A stretch of 11,553 nucleotides of DNA from Pseudomonadota bacterium (GTDB lineage Bacteria > Pseudomonadota > Alphaproteobacteria > Rhizobiales > Xanthobacteraceae), in assembly GCA_963205465.1 (NCBI GenBank), contig CAUJKG010000038.1:1-11553 (forward strand). The letters are read 5' to 3'. Each line of letters starts with the position of its first letter. Position 1 is the first letter of the stretch. The notes under the pieces were generated by a model. That model had not been told where the DNA came from. It did no database searches and worked only from the letters and a program-made list of their open reading frames with translations. Of this stretch, positions 5,686-11,553 are shown piece after piece. A program made the position numbers and the translations under genes.

Positions 5686-7146
5686 ATGATTGCAGGCGGA
5701 AGACCGGAGTCCCCTTTGTCCTCGCGTAGCCCTGACTTTTTCGACGAAATGCGTGCTTCCGACGGGTCGATTCGTCCCGCCTATCGCCAGCTCGCGCATT
5801 GGCTCGACACCGTGCCGAAGGACGTGCTCGACTATCGCCGCAAGGAAGCGGAGTTCATCTTCCGCCGGATCGGCATCACCTTCGCCGTCTATGGCGACGC
5901 CGCTTCCACTGAGCGCCTGATCCCCTTCGACATCATCCCACGCATCCTGAACCGCGGCGAATGGCAGAAGCTTTCACGCGGCCTCGAACAGCGCGTCAAA
6001 GCGCTGAACATGTATCTCAGCGACGCCTATCATAAGCGCGAGATTCTGCGCGCGGGCATCGTCCCGGAAGAACTGATCTACGGCAATCCGGTGTTTCGCC
6101 CGGAGATGAACGGACAGGCCGTCCCGCATGATATTTACGTGATGATCGCCGGCATCGACGTGGTGCGCGTCGATCCCGACAATTTCTATGTGCTGGAAGA
6201 CAACGCGCGCGTGCCTTCCGGCGTTTCCTACATGCTGGAAAACCGCGAGATCATGCTGCGGCTGTTCCCGGAGCTCTTCATCGATCATCCAGTGGCTCCG
6301 GTCGACAACTACGCCGACGAGCTGCTCGCAACGCTGAAATCCGTTGCGCCGAATAATTCATCCGGCGATCCCACCGTCGTGCTGATGACGCCGGGCATCT
6401 ACAACTCCGCTTATTATGAGCACTCGTTTCTGGCCGACAAGCTCGGCTGCGAACTCGTCGAAGGCCGCGACATGTTCGTCAAGGGCGACATGCTCTACAT
6501 GCGCACTACCGAAGGCCCGAAGCGCGTGGACGTGATCTATCGCCGCGTGGACGACGACTTCATCGATCCGCTCTCCTTCCGCCCGGACTCCATGCTCGGC
6601 GTGCCGGGACTGATGTCGGTCTATCAGGCCGGCAACGTCACGCTCGCCAATGCCGTGGGCACCGGCATCGCGGACGACAAAGCCGTCTACAGCTACATGC
6701 CCGACATCATCAAGTTCTATCTCGGCGAAGAACCGATCCTGAAGAATGTCGATACCTGGCGCTGCCGCGAACCGGACCACCTCAAATACGTGCTCGACAA
6801 CATCGAGAAGCTCGTGGTCAAGGAAGTCCACGGCTCCGGCGGCTACGGCATGCTGATCGGGCCTGCCGCGGACAAGAAGACGATCGAGAACTTCGCCGCC
6901 AAAGTGAAGGCTGCCCCCGAGGGCTTCATCGCGCAGCCGACGCTCGCACTCTCCACCTGCCCGACCTTCGTCGAGGAAGGCATCGCGCCGCGCCACGTCG
7001 ATCTCAGACCATTCGTGCTGACCGGACGCGACCGCACGCGCATCGTACCGGGCGGTTTGACCCGCGTCGCGCTCTCCAAGGGTTCGCTGGTCGTGAACTC
7101 CTCGCAGGGCGGCGGCACCAAAGACACCTGGGTGCTGGATCGCTGA
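5686..7146 (+). CDS. Circularly permuted type-2 ATP-grasp protein (DUF404/DUF407 family)
   Basis: Predicted amidoligase: uses ATP to activate a carboxylate as acyl phosphate and join it to an amine, possibly making a peptide or peptide tag; the true substrate is unknown. The 486-residue protein has the long conserved family N-terminus (Phe-Asp-Glu-Met...Arg-Pro-Ala-Tyr). It also has the block Glu-Asp-Asn-Ala-Arg-Val-Pro-Ser-Gly at 171-179, the nucleotide-binding block Val-Val-Lys-Glu-Val-His-Gly-Ser-Gly-Gly-Tyr-Gly at 377-388, Val-Asp-Leu-Arg-Pro at 438-442 and a Gly-rich end (Ser-Ser-Gln-Gly-Gly-Gly-Thr-Lys-Asp-Thr-Trp). That order is the permuted ATP-grasp layout. No signal peptide or membrane helix is seen. 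The ATG at 5686 is preferred; the frame is open back to 5506, but that part reads through the repeat elements. No strong ribosome site precedes 5686, so the start could shift by some codons. First gene of the four-gene Anbu set. Confidence 0.88.
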   Translation: MIAGGRPESPLSSRSPDFFDEMRASDGSIRPAYRQLAHWLDTVPKDVLDYRRKEAEFIFRRIGITFAVYGDAASTERLIPFDIIPRILNRGEWQKLSRGLEQRVKALNMYLSDAYHKREILRAGIVPEELIYGNPVFRPEMNGQAVPHDIYVMIAGIDVVRVDPDNFYVLEDNARVPSGVSYMLENREIMLRLFPELFIDHPVAPVDNYADELLATLKSVAPNNSSGDPTVVLMTPGIYNSAYYEHSFLADKLGCELVEGRDMFVKGDMLYMRTTEGPKRVDVIYRRVDDDFIDPLSFRPDSMLGVPGLMSVYQAGNVTLANAVGTGIADDKAVYSYMPDIIKFYLGEEPILKNVDTWRCREPDHLKYVLDNIEKLVVKEVHGSGGYGMLIGPAADKKTIENFAAKVKAAPEGFIAQPTLALSTCPTFVEEGIAPRHVDLRPFVLTGRDRTRIVPGGLTRVALSKGSLVVNSSQGGGTKDTWVLDR

Positions 7147-7147
7147 C

Positions 7148-8089
7148 ATGCTCTCGCGCACCGCAAGCAACCTCTACTGGCTCTCGCGCTACGTCGAACG
7201 CGCCGAATGTCTCGCGCGCATTCTCGACGCCACCTATCGCCTCTCGGCGCTGCCGCAAGGCTATGGCAGCACGACCAACGAGTGGGATTCGGCCATCGCC
7301 ACCGCAGGCTGCGTGATCTCCTTCAAGGAGAAATACGAGGAAGCCAACGAGCGCACGGTGACGGAGTATCTCGCCTTCTCCACCGACAACCCCTCCTCGA
7401 TCCGCAACTGCCTCGAGATCGCCCGCACCAATGCCCGCTCGGTGCGCACGGCGCTCACCACGGAAATGTGGGATGCAATCAATTCGGCGTGGCACGAGCT
7501 GCATCATTACGACCCCAAGCGGATCACCCGCGAGGAGTTCACGCGCTTCCTGAACTTCGTCACGGAAACTTCCGTCCGCTTCGACGGCACCAGCTTCCGC
7601 ACCATGCTCAGGAACGACGCCTACTGGTTCTCTCGGCTCGGCTTTCTGGTCGAGCGCGCCGACGCCACCGCGCGCATTCTCGACGTGAAGTATCACGTAC
7701 TCCTGCCGCGCGAAGCGCAGGTCGGCGGACCGCTCGATTATTTCCAGTGGGCCTCGATCCTGCGCTCGGTCTCGGCGCGGACCAGCTATCATTGGGTCTA
7801 TCGCGACAGCGTAAAACCGTGGCTGGTCGCCGATCTTCTGATTCTGAACCGGCAGATGCCGCGCTCGCTCGCGAGCTGCTACGAGAACATCAACCGCTAC
7901 CTCGACGACCTCGCGCAGTTCTACGGGCGCCAGGGTCAGGCCCAGCGCCTCGCCCGGTCCATCACCAACAAGCTCGAGAACGGCAAGATGGAAGACATCT
8001 TCCAGTCGGGCCTGCACGAATTCATCACGCAGTTCCTGATCGACAACAATCGCGTCGGGAACGCGATCGGCGATCAATACTTAATCTGA
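7148..8089 (+). CDS. Alpha-E domain protein (DUF403)
   Basis: An all-helical protein of 313 residues found almost always beside permuted ATP-grasp and transglutaminase-like genes. No reaction is established; proposed roles are a partner or a peptide-bond-forming helper of the ATP-grasp enzyme. The sequence contains an internal duplication: Tyr-Trp-Leu-Ser-Arg...Val-Glu-Arg-Ala...Ala-Arg-Ile-Leu-Asp...Tyr at residues 10-30 recurs as Tyr-Trp-Phe-Ser-Arg...Val-Glu-Arg-Ala...Ala-Arg-Ile-Leu-Asp...Tyr at 159-182, with three extra residues before the second Val-Glu-Arg-Ala. The repeated Glu and Arg residues are the conserved polar positions that give the family its name. The start codon lies one base after the ATP-grasp stop, so the two are almost surely translated together; no separate ribosome site is needed or obvious. 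No membrane segment or signal peptide. Confidence 0.88.
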   Translation: MLSRTASNLYWLSRYVERAECLARILDATYRLSALPQGYGSTTNEWDSAIATAGCVISFKEKYEEANERTVTEYLAFSTDNPSSIRNCLEIARTNARSVRTALTTEMWDAINSAWHELHHYDPKRITREEFTRFLNFVTETSVRFDGTSFRTMLRNDAYWFSRLGFLVERADATARILDVKYHVLLPREAQVGGPLDYFQWASILRSVSARTSYHWVYRDSVKPWLVADLLILNRQMPRSLASCYENINRYLDDLAQFYGRQGQAQRLARSITNKLENGKMEDIFQSGLHEFITQFLIDNNRVGNAIGDQYLI

Positions 8090-8107
8090 AGAACCAAGAC
8101 CGAAGCA

Positions 8108-8935
8108 ATGCGAATCCGGATCGCGCACGAAACCGTCTATCGTTACGATACGCCCGCCACGCGGGCGATTCAGATTCTGCGCCTGACCCCGCGCGCCCAT
8201 GACGGCCAGTATGTCGTGCGCTGGCGCGTAGAAGTCTCCGAGGATTGCCGCGTCGGCCCGCGCGAAGACGCCTTCGGCAATCTGACCCATACCTTCACCG
8301 TAGACGGACCGATTTCAGAACTCGCCGTGCGCGTCGCCGGAGAAGTCGAGACGCAGGACACCCACGGCATCATGCGCGGCGCGCGGGAGAAATTTCCGCC
8401 GTCGTTTTATCTGCGCCAGACCGAACTCACTGTACCCGATCAGGCCATAGCCGGCTGGGCCGACGAGATCAGCGAGAACGGGGCACGCCCGGCCCTCGAA
8501 ACCTTGCACGCGATGCAGCAGTCGATTTACGCGAACTTCAATTTCGACGTGGATGCGACGGCGACCTCGACCACCGCGAGCCAGGCTTTCGCCAACAAGC
8601 ACGGCGTCTGTCAGGATTATGCGCATATTTTCTGCTCGGCCGCCCGCCACCTGAAAATTCCCGCGCGCTATGTCGGCGGCTATTTCCTGCGCGGCGACGG
8701 CGTGATCGACACCGAGTCCGGCCACGCCTGGACCGAAGCCTTCATCCCCGATCTCGGCTGGATCGCCTTCGATCCCGCGAACGGCATCTGCGCCACCGAA
8801 GCGCATGTCCGGGTCGCGATCGGCCTCGACTATCTGGGTGCAGCGCCCGTGCGCGGAACCCGCTACGGCGGCCTCGGCGAAGCGATGCAGGTCAAGGTCT
8901 CGGTGGACCAGGCGAGCCGCCAGTCGCAGCAGTAA
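8108..8935 (+). CDS. Transglutaminase-fold (papain-like) protein with bacterial transglutaminase N-terminal domain
   Basis: A cysteine enzyme of 275 residues predicted to cut or exchange peptide or isopeptide (gamma-glutamyl type) bonds. Residues about 1-85 match the bacterial transglutaminase-like N-terminal domain. The C-terminal catalytic domain keeps the full triad: Cys168 in Gly-Val-Cys-Gln-Asp-Tyr-Ala-His, His206 in Gly-His-Ala-Trp-Thr-Glu-Ala-Phe, and Asp222 in Phe-Asp-Pro-Ala-Asn-Gly. No signal peptide is present, so it acts in the cytoplasm with its neighbours. It starts 18 bp after the alpha-E gene, with a weak GAAG-type ribosome site. Context suggests it trims or transfers the product of the ATP-grasp enzyme, an inference from conserved gene neighbourhoods. 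The C-terminus is Gln-rich (it ends Arg-Gln-Ser-Gln-Gln). Confidence 0.9.
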   Translation: MRIRIAHETVYRYDTPATRAIQILRLTPRAHDGQYVVRWRVEVSEDCRVGPREDAFGNLTHTFTVDGPISELAVRVAGEVETQDTHGIMRGAREKFPPSFYLRQTELTVPDQAIAGWADEISENGARPALETLHAMQQSIYANFNFDVDATATSTTASQAFANKHGVCQDYAHIFCSAARHLKIPARYVGGYFLRGDGVIDTESGHAWTEAFIPDLGWIAFDPANGICATEAHVRVAIGLDYLGAAPVRGTRYGGLGEAMQVKVSVDQASRQSQQ

Positions 8936-9015
8936 CCCTCCTCGTCACCGGCCCTTGCCGCATCGCAGCACTACGGCCTAGGCTCCGCCCCCGGTATACG
9001 AAAGCTCCCGAGTCG

Positions 9016-9894
9016 ATGACTTACTGCTGTGGAATTCTCGTCCGCGACGGAATCGTGATGATCGGCGACACGCGCACCAATGCGGGTCTCGACAACATCT
9101 CCACCTTTCGCAAACTCCATCTGTTTGAGGAACCCGGCAAGCGGGTGATGGCGCTCGCCTCCGCGGGCAACCTCTCCGTCTCGCAAACGGTGGTGAGCCT
9201 GCTTTCGGAGGGCATCGAAAATCCGGAAACCGGAGAGCTCGAAAAACTCACCAATGCGCCGACCATGTTTCAGGCGGCGCAACGCGTCGGCCGCGCCGTC
9301 CGCATGGTCTATGAAAGCGATGCCCAGGCCCTGAAGGACGCGGATATCAATTTCGACGTCTCTTTCCTGTTCGGCGGACAGGTCGCCGGCCGCAGGCTGC
9401 GCCTTTTCATGATCTATGCCGCAGGCAATTTCATCGAGTGCACGACCGACACGCCTTATTTGCAGATCGGCGAACATAAATACGGCAAGCCCATCCTCGA
9501 CCGCGCCGTCACCTTCGACACAGATCTCTACGACGCGCTGAAGATCGCGCTGGTCTCGATGGATTCGACCATGCGCTCGAACCTCGCGGTCGGCCTGCCG
9601 ATCGACATCGCCGTGATCCGGCGTGACGCGCTCGGCATCGAATTGAATTACCGCATCATGCCGGGCGAGCCCTATTTCACCGATTTGCGCGAGCGCTGGT
9701 CCGCCGCCTTGCGCGCCGCACATATCGCCATTCCCCGGCCGCCTTACGCCACGCGTCCCGTGGAGACGATCCCCACCGGGGGCATCGATACCGTGCTGCC
9801 CCGAACCGCAGCGCACGCCAATGCTGCAAACGCGCAATTGACCGCAGGCGTGCCCGCGGCGAAAGTTCTGCAACAGCAGAATCCGAAACGATAA
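9016..9894 (+). CDS. Anbu, proteasome-like N-terminal-threonine protease
   Basis: Bacterial relative of the 20S proteasome beta subunit and HslV (peptidase family T1). After removal of Met1, Thr2 becomes the nucleophile. Counting that Thr as 1, Asp17 (in Ile-Gly-Asp-Thr-Arg-Thr-Asn-Ala-Gly) and Lys32 (in Phe-Arg-Lys-Leu) sit where the active site requires them. Met-Asp-Ser-Thr-Met-Arg-Ser-Asn-Leu-Ala-Val-Gly further on is a strong Anbu hallmark. Published structures of other Anbu proteins show open spiral assemblies instead of closed rings, and natural substrates are not known. This copy has 292 residues; the family core ends near residue 244 and a 48-residue Ala/Thr/Pro/Gln-rich tail follows. 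The ATG at 9016 is fixed by the catalytic Thr, although the 80-bp gap before it and its ribosome site are poor. An internal promoter in that gap was looked for and not found. Last of the four linked genes. Confidence 0.92.
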   Translation: MTYCCGILVRDGIVMIGDTRTNAGLDNISTFRKLHLFEEPGKRVMALASAGNLSVSQTVVSLLSEGIENPETGELEKLTNAPTMFQAAQRVGRAVRMVYESDAQALKDADINFDVSFLFGGQVAGRRLRLFMIYAAGNFIECTTDTPYLQIGEHKYGKPILDRAVTFDTDLYDALKIALVSMDSTMRSNLAVGLPIDIAVIRRDALGIELNYRIMPGEPYFTDLRERWSAALRAAHIAIPRPPYATRPVETIPTGGIDTVLPRTAAHANAANAQLTAGVPAAKVLQQQNPKR

Positions 9895-9926
9895 TCACGA
9901 ACAATAAATTCAGGGAGTAAACGGCG

Positions 9927-10685
9927 ATGGCTGCTTCGCGCAAGATCGCATTGGTAACGGGTGCCGGCTCGGGCATCGGACGGGCGTGCGCCGTAGCGCT
10001 CGCGAAAGCGGGATTCAATCTCGTGATCGCGAGCCGCACGAAAGCGCAGCTCGACGAAGTGGCAAAAGAGATCGAGGCCGCAGGTGCGGAATGCCTCACG
10101 GTCCCCACCGACGTCGGCGATCCTGCGCAAGTGAAAGCGCTCTTTGCCAAAACCAAGGAGAAGTTCGGCCGCCTCGACGTCGTCTTCAACAATGCCGGGC
10201 GCGGCACGCCGCCGGTTCCGCTCGAAGACATCAAACTGGAGGACTGGAACGCAACCGTTGCCGCGAACCTCACCGGCCCCTTCATCTGCACGCAGGAAGC
10301 CTTCAAGATCATGAAGGATCAGAACCCGCGCGGCGGCCGCATCATCAACAACGGCTCGATTTCCGCTTACGCGCCCCGCCCCCTCTCCGCACCCTACACC
10401 TCGACCAAGCATGCGATCTCGGGATTGACCCGCGCGACCTCGCTCGACGGCCGCGTCTATGACATCGCCTGCAGCCAGATCGACATCGGCAACGCGGTGA
10501 CGCCGATGACGGACCGCATGGCCCAAGGCGTGTTGCAGGCGGACGGCACCACCAAGGCCGAACCGCGCGTCGCGGTCGAGCATGTCGCCAGCGCGATCGT
10601 CTACATCGCCTCGCTGCCGCTCGACGCCAACGTGCTCTTCATGAACGTGATGGCGACCAAGATGCCGTTCGTCGGCAGAGGCTGA
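9927..10685 (+). CDS. SDR-family NAD(P)-dependent oxidoreductase
   Basis: Classical short-chain dehydrogenase/reductase of 252 residues, cytoplasmic, with a Rossmann fold. It has the cofactor loop Thr-Gly-Ala-Gly-Ser-Gly-Ile-Gly at 11-18, Asn-Asn-Ala-Gly at 88-91, catalytic Ser144, Tyr157 and Lys161 (Tyr-x-x-x-Lys), and a C-terminal end rich in Met and Phe. The stretch after beta-2 (Ala-Ser-Arg-Thr) lacks an acidic residue at the usual NAD-binding place and carries Arg, which favours NADP(H); this is a weak inference. The substrate cannot be deduced. The start has a good ribosome site, AGGGAG at 9912-9917. It lies 32 bp after Anbu on the same strand, so it may be co-transcribed, but its own strong ribosome site and generic family make a functional link to the Anbu set uncertain. 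Confidence 0.88.
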   Translation: MAASRKIALVTGAGSGIGRACAVALAKAGFNLVIASRTKAQLDEVAKEIEAAGAECLTVPTDVGDPAQVKALFAKTKEKFGRLDVVFNNAGRGTPPVPLEDIKLEDWNATVAANLTGPFICTQEAFKIMKDQNPRGGRIINNGSISAYAPRPLSAPYTSTKHAISGLTRATSLDGRVYDIACSQIDIGNAVTPMTDRMAQGVLQADGTTKAEPRVAVEHVASAIVYIASLPLDANVLFMNVMATKMPFVGRG

Positions 10686-10692
10686 TCCTACT

Positions 10693-10713
10693 CCTCTCCT
10701 CCGTGGGAAGAGG
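10693..10713. terminator. Weak hairpin between convergent genes
   Basis: CCTCT (10693-10697) can pair with AGAGG (10709-10713), with a few further inner pairs after one mismatch. It occupies the 36-bp gap between the convergent SDR and ABC ATPase genes. There is no T-run, so a termination role is only suggested by position. Confidence 0.25.
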
Positions 10714-10721
10714 TGAAGAGG

Positions 10722-11480
10722 CTAAAGCCCGCTCGAACCCGTCGCGAGTTCCTGACGAAGCAGACGCGCGGCATCCTGCAGCTTTGCACCACCGCGTTGG
10801 CGCGGAAACGGGATATCGATCGGAACCGACGCCTGAAACGCGCCAGGAGAGCCGATGATCGCAACCACGCGATCGGCGAGATAAACCGCCTCGTCGATCG
10901 AGTGCGTAACGAAGAGGATGGTTTTCTTCGTTGCTGCACGGATGCGGGCAAGCTCGTCCTGCAAGCTCTCGCGCGTGATCGCATCGAGCGCCGCAAACGG
11001 CTCATCCATCAAGAGCACTTCAGGATCGACCGCAAGCGCCCGCGCGATCGCCACGCGCTGCCGCTGGCCGCCGGACAGCTCATGCGGATAGCGATTTCCG
11101 AGATTGCCCAGACCGACGAGGTCAAGCGCATCCTGCGAACGCTGCTTCCGTTCCGCAGCCGCGATTCCCCAATGTTCAAGACCAAAACCGACATTGTCGA
11201 TGACCTTGCGCCACGGCAGCATCCGCGCATCCTGAAACACAAGCGCAACCGGCAGGCTGCCGCGCTTCTTCGGTGCGCTCACCTTGTAGGTGCCGGCACT
11301 GGGTTTCAGAAGATTCGCAATCACGCGCAGCAGCGTCGATTTGCCGACGCCCGACGGGCCGACGATCGCCAGGAATTCACCTCGCCTCACATCCAGATCC
11401 AAACCACGCAATACTTCCGTGCGCTCGTTGTTGCGCGCGAAGGAGAGCCCGATCTTGCGGAGTTCGACTATCGCTTCCAT
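10722..11480 (-). CDS. ABC transporter ATP-binding protein, nitrate/sulfonate/taurine importer type
   Basis: The ATPase that powers an inner-membrane importer of the SsuB/TauB/NrtD group. The 252-residue protein has Walker A Gly-Pro-Ser-Gly-Val-Gly-Lys-Ser-Thr at 41-49, the Q-loop Gln83 in Phe-Gln-Asp-Ala-Arg-Met-Leu-Pro-Trp, the signature Leu-Ser-Gly-Gly-Gln at 135-139, Walker B Val-Leu-Leu-Met-Asp-Glu at 155-160, and the switch His193 in Val-Thr-His-Ser-Ile-Asp-Glu-Ala. The Leu-Pro-Trp after the Q-loop and Pro-Phe-Ala-Ala-Leu-Asp after Walker B are typical of this importer group. The solute (sulfonate, taurine, nitrate, riboflavin precursor or another) cannot be told from the ATPase alone, and the binding-protein gene is not in the window. 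The start overlaps the end of the permease gene by 13 bases, indicating translational coupling. Confidence 0.9.
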   Translation of the reverse strand: MEAIVELRKIGLSFARNNERTEVLRGLDLDVRRGEFLAIVGPSGVGKSTLLRVIANLLKPSAGTYKVSAPKKRGSLPVALVFQDARMLPWRKVIDNVGFGLEHWGIAAAERKQRSQDALDLVGLGNLGNRYPHELSGGQRQRVAIARALAVDPEVLLMDEPFAALDAITRESLQDELARIRAATKKTILFVTHSIDEAVYLADRVVAIIGSPGAFQASVPIDIPFPRQRGGAKLQDAARLLRQELATGSSGL

Positions 11481-11553
11481 CGCAACAACCAGTTCTGAAC
11501 GGTTACGAAGATCGCATCGATGATACCGTAGAGAAGCGCCATCGTCGCCATGT
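11468..11553 (-). CDS. ABC transporter permease, last 27 codons (5' part outside window)
   Basis: Reading the minus strand from the window edge gives an open frame ending in TAG at 11470-11468. It encodes Met-Ala-Thr-Met-Ala-Leu-Leu-Tyr-Gly-Ile-Ile-Asp-Ala-Ile-Phe-Val-Thr-Val, then Gln-Asn-Trp-Leu-Leu-Arg-Trp-Lys-Arg. This is a hydrophobic helix followed by a basic tail, as at the C-terminus of SsuC/TauC-type permeases. It overlaps the start of the ATPase gene by 13 bases in another frame (bases 11468-11480). The assignment rests on this short piece plus the operon context. Confidence 0.75.
   Translation of the reverse strand, partial: MATMALLYGIIDAIFVTVQNWLLRWKR

Noticed and set aside
8955..9000. 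TTGCCG and TATACG upstream of Anbu as an internal promoter
   Set aside because: The spacing is 34 bp, twice the usual 17, and no alternative -35 fits the TATACG.
8245..9015. Long open frame upstream of and in frame with Anbu
   Set aside because: It is an Arg-rich shadow of the transglutaminase gene in another frame; the catalytic Thr of Anbu must follow the Met at 9016.

Overview
The window looks like chromosomal DNA from a high-GC alphaproteobacterium of the Hyphomicrobiales (Rhizobiales), probably near Bradyrhizobium, Rhodopseudomonas or Pseudolabrys. This rests on the strong G/C third-position bias, the typical protein sequences, and intergenic palindromes of the kind common in that group (hairpins built on GTCCCCGC/GCGGGGAC followed by CCATAACC). 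The lineage is an inference; no rRNA or other marker gene is present. Apart from the two edges the window is densely coding, and no tRNA, rRNA, CRISPR array, transposase or phage gene was seen.

Layout. (1) 3-1379, plus: the C-terminal two thirds of a Cu(+)-exporting P-type ATPase, cut by the window start. (2) 1381-1471: a two-hairpin repeat between convergent genes. (3) 1480-3466, minus: a same-strand run of three genes, transcribed in the order CinA-like/MoaB-fold protein, Tat-exported intradiol ring-cleavage dioxygenase, xanthine(-guanine) phosphoribosyltransferase. (4) 3467-3577: a divergent control region with a good sigma-70-like promoter and a perfect inverted repeat over its -10. (5) 3578-5431, plus: a feruloyl-CoA-synthase-type AMP-forming ligase. 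(6) 5432-5685: a non-coding stretch with two repeat/terminator-like structures. (7) 5686-9894, plus: a four-gene set encoding a circularly permuted ATP-grasp protein, an alpha-E protein, a transglutaminase-fold protein and the proteasome-like Anbu protease. (8) 9927-10685, plus: an SDR oxidoreductase 32 bp further on. (9) 10722-11553, minus: the ATPase and the last codons of the permease of a sulfonate/nitrate/taurine-type ABC importer.

The most interesting part is the Anbu locus. Comparative genomics has linked ATP-grasp/alpha-E/transglutaminase genes with Anbu and proposed a peptide-synthesis or protein-tagging and degradation pathway, but the substrate and product are, to my knowledge, not established. 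Here the four genes are tightly packed (gaps of 1, 18 and 80 bp), all visible catalytic residues are intact, and Anbu carries a 48-residue tail beyond the protease domain. The second theme is aromatic-acid metabolism: a feruloyl-CoA-synthase-like ligase in the cytoplasm and, divergently transcribed, a cluster that includes an exported intradiol dioxygenase whose Tat signal is preceded by a (His-Ser)5 run encoded by a perfect hexanucleotide repeat.
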